A DNA stretch of 64,000 nucleotides from Pelecanus crispus (taxonomy: Eukaryota; Chordata; Aves; Pelecaniformes; Pelecanidae), in the NCBI RefSeq assembly GCF_030463565.1, contig NC_134643.1, forward strand, positions 74,893,721 through 74,957,720. The letters run 5' to 3'. A program made the translations under genes and the position numbers. The notes under the pieces are model-generated. The model had not been told where the DNA came from. It made no database searches and was given only the letters and a program-made list of their open reading frames with translations. How positions within the stretch are numbered: the stretch's first letter is position 1; every line of letters begins with the position of its first letter. Below are positions 1 to 12,300 of this stretch, piece by piece.

Positions 1-1578
1 AAGTTTTTGTCAGTGTTAATGCGTGACTTCCCACCTGAATCTCCAGCACGTGCTGGATCAATGCTTTAACCTGAATAAAGGAATTGCTGTTTAGATGCAC
101 TCTACGCTTACAAATAAAACATCACGGCATTTGGGTAGCCCAAACAAACATACTGGGGATGCTTTCAAAGCTCCAAAGGAGAGGTCTAACTACCACTGAC
201 AGCCTTCAGAAGAGGGGTGCCCACCTTCAATGTGTGCCATTGGAAACCACCTTTTACAAGTATCTTGTGTGCAATTTGTATTAAACGTGAGCCTAATAAA
301 CTGGCAGGGAAATTTAACTTCCAAAAATTACAGCTCTTTTTTGCTGCAGAAAGTTTGTATTAAAAGAAAGTAAACAAGCAACTCTACAGTGGAATACAGC
401 CCAAAAGAAGTCATCTTCAAATATGTCAGTACTGATGTATTTCTCAGGCCAAGATCTCTGCCGACCTCTCAAAGCTCCAGCTCAGAGTGGGAGCTACCCA
501 CTGCCTGCGCCAGCTCTGTGGGAGCGCAAAACGTGCCTGAGCCAGAGGGCAAGGAGGAGCGAGCCTCCGCACACCAGGGAGCAGGATCCAAAGTGCAGTT
601 GTGCCTTCGCGAGCAGAGTGCCAGTGGAGAGAAACCATCCACTTGTAAATAGTTAACTCTGAGCACTTCCAGTAACATACCTACATATGGAGTGCATTTT
701 CAATTTCATATCCCTGTGGATGATAACGTAAAAGCACAGGAGAAATTCTCTTCTGGCAAAACCAGTGCAAATCCCCTGGATTCCAGTAAATTTGGCCAAA
801 ATCATAGGGAGGACTCTCCTGAACATTATGATGAACCTGCACCACTTCTGGCTATCAAAGTGGTTGGTGTTTAAGTGCTAGCTAGCTCTTACATTCAAAA
901 GTAGGATAATAACTTACGGTATTGCTAAGTAATTCTCAAAGAGTTTTCACTCTGTCCTCGGTGGGAAACCTAGGAGGAACATCTCAATACCAATTTGTTT
1001 GTATGTTAGGATATTACAAACTTACCTTCACATTTTTTAAATATGAAGAAACCTTAAAGTACTTTTATACGCAAGACTGTTATTACTTAGCAACTTAGGG
1101 GGTTTTTTTACTACTAAATGATGTTTTAAAAGTCATTAAAGAAAACTTACACACTTCATGCTTTCACTTAAAAAGTGCTCTATGGGCATCTTCAAGGAAA
1201 ACATGTCCTAATTTCTCCCCAGATCAGTATTTCTCTTTGCAGTTCCAAGGAAGGCTGCTTTTCTCACAGCTACTTTTTGAAAAAACATTTTATGTAGAGT
1301 TTTATTTTTTAATGAAATGATGCATTAAGGATTTATTTAAGCATTAGTTGCAGTAATTGGTTTTGAGGGAGTTGGGGTTTTACAAGAGGAGTATCTACAG
1401 CAAACACATTGTGAAATATCACTAAAACTATTGTGCAGCATAATCTCAGGCAAACACCCAATGGGCATTTCTTTCCTGTGCTAAGGAATGCAAAGTTCTC
1501 TTCCTCCACAATCTGTAAGAAAAGTCATAGGTAGCATCGGTGATATCATTGTAAACATTAAAAAGGCAGTATACTCAC

Positions 1579-1653
1579 TACTGTGATGTTCCACTCCAGG
1601 CAGCAGCACGGTGACACGTGTTTCTTTTTTTGTTGTTGTTGGCTTTGGTGGTT
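1579..1653 (-). other. orphan exon-like segment
   Basis: Seventy-five bases are bounded on the minus strand by TTTTGCTTTTCAG and a full-consensus donor GTGAGTAT. Two reading frames are open (one reads PPKPTTTKKETRVTVLLPGV). No family is recognised. It could be an exon of an unseen minus-strand gene or lncRNA, or a pseudo-exon. Confidence 0.3.
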
Positions 1654-3403
1654 CTGAAAAGCAAAAATAGGAGTCCCTAAAACATGTTTCCGACATTCAA
1701 TTACACAGGGCCAATGACTACGCAGTTTACAAAAATTGTTTCCTTGCTTTTTGTTTTGTAAATGGCACAAATTATAGAAAAAACTCAAAGGTAAAAAAAA
1801 TCACACAGTATCAAAATATAGGAAGACCTTGGTTAAAGCAATACTGGAAGACCTTTTTCAAGGCAATAAAGCAACATGCTAGTCAAGAACAAAAGGATAT
1901 TCATTAGATGAGCATCATAAATTCTGTGCATTCTTGGGACAAATCATAAGGTGCGCAGTACATAGGGAAGGTACAGGCTTCCTTTAGGGAGTGTGACCCA
2001 AGTAAATATCTGAAGAATGTAAAAACTTCAAAGAGAAAAAATTTATCTTAAATTAGATGAGAAACTCTATAGTAAAAGAAAAAATAAACACAACAGGGTG
2101 TCTGTGACACACTGGGAAAAGTTCCAAGACAGTAAAATTAACAGAGTATGAAACAATCTTCAGAGAAGTAATGGAAGTCGTGCCATCTGTATTTTAAAAT
2201 TAGACTTGACAAACATTAATAAATATGTGCCAAGAAATAATCTTTTATTGGCACTAGAGAATGTAATTTATTTACTGTGCTAAATTTATAAACTCGGAAG
2301 CGCTAAACCATCTCGATTAGGACTAGAATTAGAAGCCTAGGACACTAAATTGTTCCCATCTGTTCATTACTGTCACTGTCTATGTTCTCCAGCATGAGCA
2401 CTTTATAAGCAGGCAGTAGTTTAAATCCCCTTTGACAGCCCAGGGATTCCCATTTGCAGCTTGCGGTGCGACTGTTACACCCGAGCCAGATGCACCAGAC
2501 GCTCTTCCCCCTGCCACGGTGCGATGCTGGGACTTCAGCTGCAGCACCCTCTGCTTATTTCCCTCCCTTTCTAGTTACCACAAGGAACACTTTTATCACA
2601 GTTACCTGCCAGCCCAGAACTCTTGGGAAGTAGTTTTTCTTCTCAAGCAAAGCCCAGGTCACACTGGAGCTATGGAGGATCTTACTGGTGCTGCAAATCC
2701 AAGGGGACAGAGGCCAACTCCTCTTGCTGCAGGACACACTGGCATCTGGCAAAGCCTCTAGCGAGGGACAGAGGTATGTACTTGATTATAAAATCAAAAG
2801 CAAATAGATAAAGGTTGCCAAGCACATTAATATAATTTACATGCTAGTCTAAGCTGATGCACCGTTTCTTTCCATAGAGTTGTCTGGATTATTGGATTAT
2901 TCCAGCACACATTGCACTTGCTGAATGTTATGCGCAGATATTAATCCTTGGCTGGTGCCTGGCCACCTAAGGTCTGATTCCCACAGCAACACCTATCTCC
3001 TGCCTGCCATCCTATAGTACATAAATATTCAGTAAGGATCACTGTGCATCCTCGAGTTATCTGCATCCCTTTCCATGCAAAAGCAGGCTAAACAGGCCCT
3101 CTTGGTGCCTCTTCTCCTTCCTATTTCATTCTTTAAACTAAAGGCACATGCAGACTAATCTCGGTGCGCTTTCTTCCTGTCACTTTATTTAAAGAAGATA
3201 TTGTTTAGTGAGTTTGTGATAATAAACATGCAAATGAGCATTGACGGCTCAGCTGTCATTTTGGGGCATTCAGGCCTTTGAATTTCACAGAGTAATTCCC
3301 TATTAGTCATCTCCGCATCTGGAAGACTGACTGAACTGCAGCCTGGTATGGACTCCTCTTTACCTGGTATGACATACACTGTGAAAAGACATGTATCGGA
3401 AAA

Positions 3404-3432
3404 GGGGTGGGGGGGGTGGGGGGGGGGGAGGT
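3404..3432 (+). repeat. G-rich run
   Basis: Twenty-nine bases are nearly all G with two T and one A interruption. It could form a G-quadruplex. No gene is adjacent. Confidence 0.9.
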
Positions 3433-4926
3433 ACCAATCATACCAGCTACACTGAATGATTGCAATAGTTCACCCGTAGTTTTAAAGCCACCTAAATGTA
3501 CGGCAGGAGGGCTTTCTGTGTGGTATGGATTTCTTTGGGATGTATCAGCCCATAGTACTCAAGCAAAACAGCTCTCCCACACCTACCACACTCTTCATCT
3601 CTCCAGACATTTACTGACGTCATAATTCTTTTTGAACAGTATCACTGTCTGCTGCCATGGAGGAGTATAGCAGCTAGTTCACAATGTTCGTACAGAAATA
3701 AGATTTGGAGAAATCCAAGCTCTTCTCTACATACCACTGCCTTTGCTAATTAATAGAGGAAAAAACTAAACTGGACCTAAAGGTCTCTGATTATGAGGAA
3801 AGTTCATAGCTATATCCAACCTCTATTGCTCAGGCCTTGTCTGACCTGAAAACCTAGCAAGATAAATTAACAAAGAAAGTTGGAAACAATTAATAGTTCT
3901 GTGTTTGGTATATTTGAATTTGAAATAACTTCTCTAGCACCCAGGACAGGATTTCAGAACCCAGACTCCTACATAAAAAGAATTAAAATGAACAGAGAAG
4001 TCCGTTGGTAGACTCTGTCTGTTAAATTGTAATGCCTGAAAAATAAATGAGTGCTTAAACAACAGAAGTTGTCTACGTGTCTGCGTGCGTGCATATATAT
4101 ACCTTTGATAGGAATATTCCTGCAAGCTCCTGGACATAAGTGGAAGTAAGTCACGAAGTAGCAGCAAGCATGTTACAAATGCTGGTGTCCTATTATTCAG
4201 ATTCACCAGGAGGAATGTTCAGAGTTAAAACACAGTATGAGGTAGAAAGCAACGGGGGGAAAGAAAAAATAGAAATTTTTTTAAATTCTGGAAATTTCTT
4301 CAGAAACTTAAGCTTGTTTTATGTATGATTCTGTCTTTATAACAGAAAGTTTTCTTGAGATTGGTTTACTACCTACAGAAGAAAGAAAAATCGTGTGCCA
4401 GAGGCAGGCAGTTGCCTGCACTCTGGCCTTCCAGAGAGCCGCTTTGAAACAATAGTAACAGCAAAGGTACAGCATGAACTGGACCACTTTGTGTTTCATT
4501 AACCTAAATGAGAAGTTTGGTTTTTTCAAAGCCTGTTTTTGAACCAGTTAAATGATAACATTATAAAGCTAGGCAGCCTTTACACGAACACAGGGGATCA
4601 AAGCCTTTTAAAAAGCAAAACCTTTGTAATGAACTTTTTCTTTCACACCACTGTTTCCCACCTGTAATGGGCTTTCTAGCCTCCAAGTGAGGACCTTCCT
4701 CAAACACTGCCCAAGCTATAAGGATCCTCTGGCAAGCCGCCACCTACGATCACATGCATGCCTGCCCTGAACAACCACTGTTGTATTCCCTAAGCACCTC
4801 TGTCAGAAATTAACAGGTACATACCATGTTTCTGGCATGGAGCTACCAAATGGTCTCCTCTTGAAGGGACATTAGGCATTGCGATACCTAAGATTTCACT
4901 TTCTAAAGGGATCTACTGCTTTTTTT

Positions 4927-4971
4927 CCTGTGATTTAATTCTCCTGTGATTTAAGTCTCCTGTGATTTAAG
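4927..4971. repeat. tandem repeat, about 16-bp unit x3
   Basis: The unit CCTGTGATTTAA with a TTCT or GTCT linker occurs three times in a row with almost no divergence. Confidence 0.9.
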
Positions 4972-5695
4972 AAATCTATACCCTTGACTCCCTGAACAAA
5001 GCAAGAGGGGCAATTACCTAGTAATTTTCCACATTCTCAGAGAAAGTCCTAAACAATGAACGTTCAAAATCCCAACCAGCATAACTAGGAACACTTTATG
5101 CCTTATTAAGGAAGGAAAAGACTAACAACAATTCTGTAAAAAAAGCAGCAGTAGCCAAGAACTTGTTGCTGGATATATCCAGTTTTTATCGCATGACCAA
5201 ACTTACATAAACTAAAAAGTGATTTGGCTTTTTTGCATGCCAAATCCCATCCCAGGTATGCTCAGGGTGTTCCTCTCTCCACATCCACAGGTTGAATTAG
5301 CTCTTGGTGCTATGAGGCTTGCTTGGATGAGAAGAGTCTGCAGGGAGGAGTTATCTGCTAAAATCCACCTTGAGACAGAAGGGATACAGAAAGAGCTTAC
5401 CGCTCACCTGAGATGAAATGACTGAAAAAGAAAGTGAACTTGAACTGCCAATAACACTTGTCCAAAACTGTAACGCCCATGTATTCAGAAGCTATACATG
5501 TTAACACAGTATGTTTGGTATGTTTGCATCACAAACACAAAGCCAGCATTCATATCATAAATCAGACAGTTGTGCCCTCAGCCAAATTATTGTGTAATGA
5601 TGCAACTTTGGTCACCACACCTCCCTTATGTCCACTAATTAAAATCAACTTGCCAGGCAACATTTTTTTCCTCCCAAATGAGTAATTTCCTCTCC

Positions 5696-5723
<28 letters not shown>
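5696..5723 (+). repeat. poly(A) run of 28
   Basis: An uninterrupted A homopolymer. No AATAAA lies just upstream, so it does not look like a retrocopy tail. Confidence 0.95.
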
Positions 5724-5728
<5 letters not shown>

Positions 5729-8060
5729 GCTTGAACAATATGCATAATCAGAAACTTTTAATTGTGCATCAAGAATAGGTTTCAATTCTTAACAGTTAGA
5801 AGTAGCAGGGATACAATGAAGTTTATACAAGACAGAATTTTTTAGGATATATATAAAACTGTTAATAATGACTTTTAAAATACTGAGAGACGACAATAAA
5901 GTAGCTGATGAAATTAAAAGTTGACGAAGAGAAAATAATGTAAATAGGAAAAAAACCCCATAGCCTGCACATGCACAGAGATCTGTTTTTTACAAAGCAT
6001 TGACATTTTTCAGTAAGATACTGAAGACTTTGTTGATATTTCTTTGAAAATGACAGCTCAGCGCCTGATCATAGTCAAAAAAATGCAAAGGAACTTCAGA
6101 GATCATTACAAAAGGCATTGAGTACAAAATGCTGGATAAATACATGTGTGCACAGTTTGTGCACCTTTAAAATATCTCCAAGATAGTTGCACTGGTCACA
6201 TTGCCAGAAAAACATCACATGTTTGTTTCTCAGTGTCTGGCAGCATCCGTATCCAGGCACCAGCACCTAGCCTTCCACTTGGGTAGGTTTAAGGATCAAA
6301 ATTCAACTCATGGGCACCCTTTACTGAGTTGAAACCAGTATAAGAGAAACGTGGTTGACAGTACTGTGAAAGCCATCTGCTTGGCCCTCAGGTACTCAGA
6401 AGATAAACTTACCACCCATTTTTATGAATTTGATATTGGACTTAATCAACTCAAATATTCATACGCTATTGCTTTATAAAAAACTTTATACCTACTGTTA
6501 CTTCTATTGGCATTATTCCCATTTGTGGCTTGTGCTACCCACAGTGCTGATGAAAGTCTCAGTGCTTGAACCATCAGACCAGGATCAGCCCAAACTTTCA
6601 AGCACAGTGAATATCATCTGAGTACCTACTGTAACCCACAGTAAGTAGCTTCTGTTCAAATGAGTGTCACAGCAGTGGCAGTTTGGGGCTCAGTCTTGAA
6701 ATGTCTGATGTCACCTGCTTAAACAATATAGATGAATAAGGCCACTCATTTTTAAGTTAAGCGCATGCTTAAATGCTTTGCTGAATCAAGGTCAGCATGC
6801 TCAAAACTTGGAAGGATCAAGTCTGAAGTTTGGCTTATATATTTGAAGGAATAGGTCCAAGAGTATTTTTCTAACCTCCCAATCTAATCCTAGGAATGTC
6901 TGTTGTACCAGACATGGCATATCATAAAGATTTTATGACAATTATTTTGGAATGACCTGCACTCTCCATTCCCTGGTTTTGCTCTGGAGAAGTAATGTTC
7001 CCACCACAGGCTCTCTACCGTGCCATCACCCAGCCAGCTCTCAGCCAGCACTGTGCAAGTTGATAAACGGTATCAGGCTAATGACTTCAAAACGTCTGGT
7101 GAAGGTGGCCTGTTTCACTGCTGCATTCTCGAGCAGACGAACTGGAACAATTAAAAAGAAAGTTAATGTATCTATTAAAATGCTAAATTTAAAACTTGGA
7201 AACTTTCCTATCTGCTTCCTTCCATTTCAAAACACATTGAGTTAACTAGGCCTGACTCCTTGGCAGTGGTCCATTTAAATGGCACAGATCTGCCTACTTA
7301 ACAAAGCTCTTTTGTTTGCTACAGCTGCGAGACTTCAGTGCGCTGTAACTTTTCATGTTTCCCAGGTTACCTTGGCACCAAACTGTGACTAAATGCCTCC
7401 AAAAGATTTTTAACTCTAGCTTTGGAGGAATATAATATCCACAAGGAAGAATGATGGCTTTCAGTAAGTGCCCCATGGTAGCAAGAACAATGCTGAAAAT
7501 CAGCTGTGCTTCAAATGTTCACGAAGCTTCTGGAAGACCTGTGGCTTAATCAAGAACTGCACTCTGCACTACTCTGTTACAGGCTGCATCATGTTTGTGT
7601 TTTTTTCTCTTCCTCTTCCTCACATTATACCTGTTCAGCTCTATCATCTGATGCAAAGGGAGGAAGGGGCTGTGACATATTTTTTCAAAAGAATTAATTT
7701 TAAGGACCTCCTGTATTTGAAGAAGCTTTAAATTCTAGAGCTGATTTCCTGCTCTGTGGGAAGAAACAGATCTTTTGTCATTGATTCCATGAGGACAGGA
7801 AGCAATTCCAAGCACATACACATACGGTGTTAATAAGACACCTTAAAGTATAACAGAATATAACTTAAGTAACATAATTACTTTGGGGAAATATCCTTCC
7901 CATTTTTCTGTGACTGCAGAAGGTCCCAGATGGATAAAATGAGAGTAAGTCGTGTCATACAGATTAAATGGGTAGGAAACACTTGCAAGTGCTGGAGCAC
8001 TGGTTTATGGTAAAGTTCCAGAAGCTCCCTCTATGCCTTATGCAGTAGGGAATAGTAATC

Positions 8061-8072
8061 GGGGGGGGGGGG
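8061..8072 (+). repeat. poly(G) run of 12
   Basis: Uninterrupted G homopolymer. Its length is error-prone in most sequencing methods. Confidence 0.9.
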
Positions 8073-9040
8073 CTGTAACAAAAGGGCTTCAGAAGTTATT
8101 GCATGGCCACCTGCAGACAGAGCTAAATATGAGGCAGTTCCAATCTAGAAGGTAAACATGAATGCACTATACTCAACGAAAGATACACCTAGTGTGACAT
8201 ATACCCTTATCAGCAGGGTTTTAAGTATGTTGTTTTCCCGAGACATTCAGGCTCTTTTCCTGAGACATTTAAGACATCCTAGGGCAATAGCTCACTGTCA
8301 GCGAACCCCAAATGGATACTACATTCATTGTAGCATTATATCTGAAAGAAATAAAAACTGGACAAAGACCAGGAAGAGCACATGGATGACTACGGTTATG
8401 TACCATTCAAAAAATAATTTGACAAGACATGAGAAGGTATAGGATTTAGCAGACAGCAATATGATGGCAAAATACTCACAAGTATCATTCTATCATGGTT
8501 AATGTATGAGTTATTCCCCTCTAGAGTGTATGTAATTGAAGTAACAAATCCTGATAACTTTTCCTTGTCCATGCTCTGTGTAAACCTTAAAACATCACCA
8601 TAACACTGTGTTTTTCAAAAAATTATTTTTTTCTTTTTTTATTTGTTATTATTACCACAGCACCGAGGCCATGTCATAAACCAGGTTCCCAATATATTGA
8701 CCATCTACACTATGCAGAATAACAAACAGTCCCTGCCTGAAAGGACTAACAGCATAATTCAATAAATTTATGGAAAAGTCAGGCCCAAAGAAGCTACAAA
8801 TCCTATCTACAGTCATTGAGAGAGGCTGTGGCAGAAGCCATTGGAGAACTCCAGGATGAAATCTGGCATCACTGGAGTCAGTTGCAAAACTCTCACTATC
8901 TTCAGTGAAACCAGGACTGAAAACATACATTTCTGCTTCATAGCCCTTTGCTCAGACAATTCAAACCTGGCATTTCATTAAGTTTTCTTATTTCTACTCC
9001 TTGTTCTTTTGCACCAAACACATTTTTCCTGTAACTTCTG

Positions 9041-9046
9041 TTTATT
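9041..9046 (-). terminator. SLCO1A2: candidate poly(A) signal of SLCO1A2
   Basis: AATAAA is read on the minus strand about 155 nt after the stop codon. Another lies at 8638-8643. Which is used cannot be told from sequence alone. Confidence 0.35.
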
Positions 9047-9201
9047 AACTGATACTTTTATAATATGATTAGGATACAACTATGTGTAATTCTACTAATC
9101 TCTGTCCAAGTGTTCACTAGTTAAAGTATGAAATCTTTCACAAGGATAAATCCAAAATTTAGACTGCAAGGTTTTTTCACAATATGTCCTGCTTTGAAAT
9201 G

Positions 9202-9361
9202 CTATTTCAATGCATCTTGTACTTTATCCTGCATTTCTACTGGTGCATTTAATAAGACTTGGCTTTCAGATTTAAGTTTCTTCTTTAAAATAAGGAGAAT
9301 TAGTGCACTTGGGATGTATGACACTCCACGTAATATTGCTGGCAGGCCAAGATAGAGCCAC
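9202..9361 (-). CDS. SLCO1A2: SLCO1A2 coding exon 13 (C-terminus)
   Basis: This encodes the last helix and tail: [31 protein letters not shown] and a short tail ending DALK, with TAG at 9204-9202. The YLGLP-ALRG pattern is shared by OATP1 C-termini, and the tail stays open for about 52 codons. The acceptor is TTTATTTCAG. The exon starts with the third base of an Arg/Gly-type codon, which does not match the phase of exon 12 as it stands; read in that phase it would end after 29 residues. Confidence 0.8.
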
Positions 9362-12300
9362 CTGAAATAAAGGGTGATCTTCATTAAATATATCATTCAT
9401 GAAAAAATAGCAAAACTATTCAGCATACATTCTTTTGTGACAATTGTCCAACCACTCTAAAGCTTGTGCCCTGATCTTTTTGGATCTCGCAGAAGAGGAA
9501 TCAATATAAGAACAGAGAATATGTCAGTGTCAGCGAAATGGCTAGCTATATCACCCAACTTCAGGCAACTAATTTAGCCAGCAAAGTTAGCCACTGGTAC
9601 CTTTATGGCTTTCTCCACAGGGGAAAGAGAGAGCCCTGAAAAGGGAAGCTCAGACTATCTGGCTAAAACTTCTGGGTATTCATGGGCTAGCATTCTTTTT
9701 CCAAATCAACCTCAACACAGTATTAAAAGGAATCAGCCTGAGGCCATTAGTTAGACAAGACTTTTCTTCAAAATTCCCACAGTACGCCTTGAAGGACTAC
9801 AAAAGAATGAAGTGTAGTCAGTTTCCAACTTGGGTAACTATATCGTCTCTTTAAATTTCTCCTATATTTTAATTCAAGTACTATTTCAACCATTTTCCAT
9901 TCAAAGATACTGTATAGTCAGCCATTAAGCATTTGACATCTTTCTCCATAAGGGCTTACTGCTTTTAATTTTTTTATCAGAAATCAGTGATTTAAGGTCT
10001 CGTCTCATGAAAGGCCATCAGTGAATGTAATTATGGCACCAGAACATTTCTGTTCAAAAGGTGTTCCAACATCTGAGGCAAAGGTTGCACTTGACAAATA
10101 AAGCCAATGCCAAAAAAAGTGTTGGGTCAAATCTCTAACACAGGAACAGTTTGTCTACTAGGAAAAGATAGAAGGCATACAATTATATCTCTATGCATGT
10201 AATAATATAGTAAGAAGGAGAAATGAAAATAAAGTACAAAATATACCTGTATGTGACAGTCATACATCCTACATGCTCCTTCTCCACCACAAGTCATAGT
10301 ACCCCACTTCAAGCAAATGGTATCTATCAAAGCTCCAAAATAAATGGGAGATGGAATTCCAGCTAAAAAGGATATTATCAATGTTTTTGTGAATAGCGTA
10401 TTTTTTCTGATTAGTAGATACACTATAGAACCTATGCTGCTTCGCACTTACTCCATCTGTCCTGTCCTCTTGCAGCATGAACCATGCTCTCTGTATTTCT
10501 TATGTTCTCTCTTCTTCCTTACCCACTTACCCTCAACCAAAGATTTTCTTTCCTGTTGCCTGTTTAACAGTATATACATGCTACAATATGGACTGTGATT
10601 CCAAAGCAAAATGCAACATTTTCTCTTATCAGTGAGATTGAGTATTGTATTTGATAAACATATAACAAGAGTGATGGAATGTAAAATGGCTTTCAGATGA
10701 ACAGCAGATGTAGTCAGCCTGATACCTAGTATAAATAAATGCAGACTGAAAGCTGTTCTAATTTTTCATGCTGCCTAGATCTGTAAAAAAACCCAGATTC
10801 TTCCTGAGCAAAGGCACTCCATAGAAGGCTGCTCCTGTGACATGTCCATAGCCCCGATGTGATCCTTATCTAACTCTAGATGAGACCTAACTGTGCTTCT
10901 GAAGGGTGTTAGAGCTTTTCTTACCAAATACTCTTGAAGCTAGTCCATGGATACCCACTCCAAATGACTTTTCTTCAGGTTTTAGAGACCTGTATGATAA
11001 TTACATTGTACACCAATTAGTAGAGGTGACATTAATAAGAAATGTTTAGCTCTGGTTTTTTTCAATCAAACTCTTCATCACATTAGGCTCAAACCATTCT
11101 AATTAGAGTACTGGTTGAAAGAGTTCATTATCCTCATTAGGTGACATTTGCTGAAGTTCCTTAAGACTGCCAAATCATGAAAGGAAAAGCTATTGCCCCA
11201 GTATCATCCACTTGGACTGAGGTCAGCGTGAAGTGCAAGACAGTGATGCCTTAATCAGCCTCATGTTGGTGTGATCAATAAACACATGGGTAACACACAG
11301 CTCTGAAGATCTCAGTGCACTGACTCAGCGGTCCTACATTAATTCAGGATACAGCTGATAGCCAGAAGCAACAACAGATTATAAAGCTGACATGACACTA
11401 AACCTGAACACAGCACAGAATTGACATCAGATCTTTCTATTCTTCCTCCCTCCATACACAAACTAACACACGTTTAATTCCTGGCAGTGTTTGACCTCAG
11501 AATAAAAAGTTCAGTAGGTTTCTTAAGATAAGAGCATTTTACTGTACCTTATTAAGACCATGTACCCAGGCATGGCTGCTAAGGAAAAAATGAAGCTGCA
11601 GACTAACGACAATATTAAAAAATAATGAAGCATCATGTCACAGTTTTCTTCTCCATCACACTGGCCCAGAATTGCAGAGACATTTTGAGATGAAAACCCT
11701 GAGGCTGCAACACAGGTGCAGTTTTCAAATACCTGTCAAAAGAGTATTTTAATCACGCAGACTTGTCAAAACTCACACATGAAGTGTGAAACTCGCACAG
11801 CTGGCACCTAACTGGCTCTCTCCTGCACTTGAGTGTTACACGTGTGCAGCACTGCACTGCAGCCTCTCTCCCCATCTGCCAAGCACAGGTCCAGCTACAG
11901 CCTGGTTAGCTCAGTTGGTTAGAGCGTGGTGCTAATAATGCCAGGTTCAATCACAGGTTCAATCCCTGCTCACTGCAGGGAGGTTGGGCTAGATGATCTC
12001 TCAAGGTCCCTTCCAACCCAAAGCATTCTATGATTCTATGATTCTACCCTCTGTGGTGTATGGGGTTAGAGAGCGGGAGGGAGCTATGGTCCTCTCACGC
12101 AGCTGGGACTATGCTTCCTCAAGGAGACCATGATTGAGAGAGCCCTCATACTTCTCAGCACAGCACTGGTCCTTCCAGTGACAATAGATCTGACCGTCTT
12201 TGTCATAACCTAGTGTGTGGTCTTTCATATGCCAGAAGAGAAGAAACCAGAGATGTTTGATTGAGGCTGGGTCGCGATATTCTCACTCAAACATTTGCTT

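Larger units (their letters stand above)
1..9040. other. left intergenic flank
   Basis: No coding exon is recognised on either strand apart from the orphan exon-like segment at 1.6 kb. The open frames are short and show no family motif. A locally GC-rich patch with several CpGs lies at 480-640. The low-complexity runs are listed separately. The order in other amniotes predicts another SLCO1 gene further left; no part of it is seen here. Confidence 0.6.

Noticed and set aside
8652-8930. 92-codon minus-strand open frame downstream of the transporter stop codon
   Set aside because: It looks protein-like in composition but no family is recognised and it lies in the likely 3' UTR or flank; no splice sites support it.
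11900-11975. Functional tRNA-Ile gene
   Set aside because: The head is tRNA-like, but the acceptor stem does not close, the T-arm region is duplicated and a CR1 tail follows. It is a SINE.
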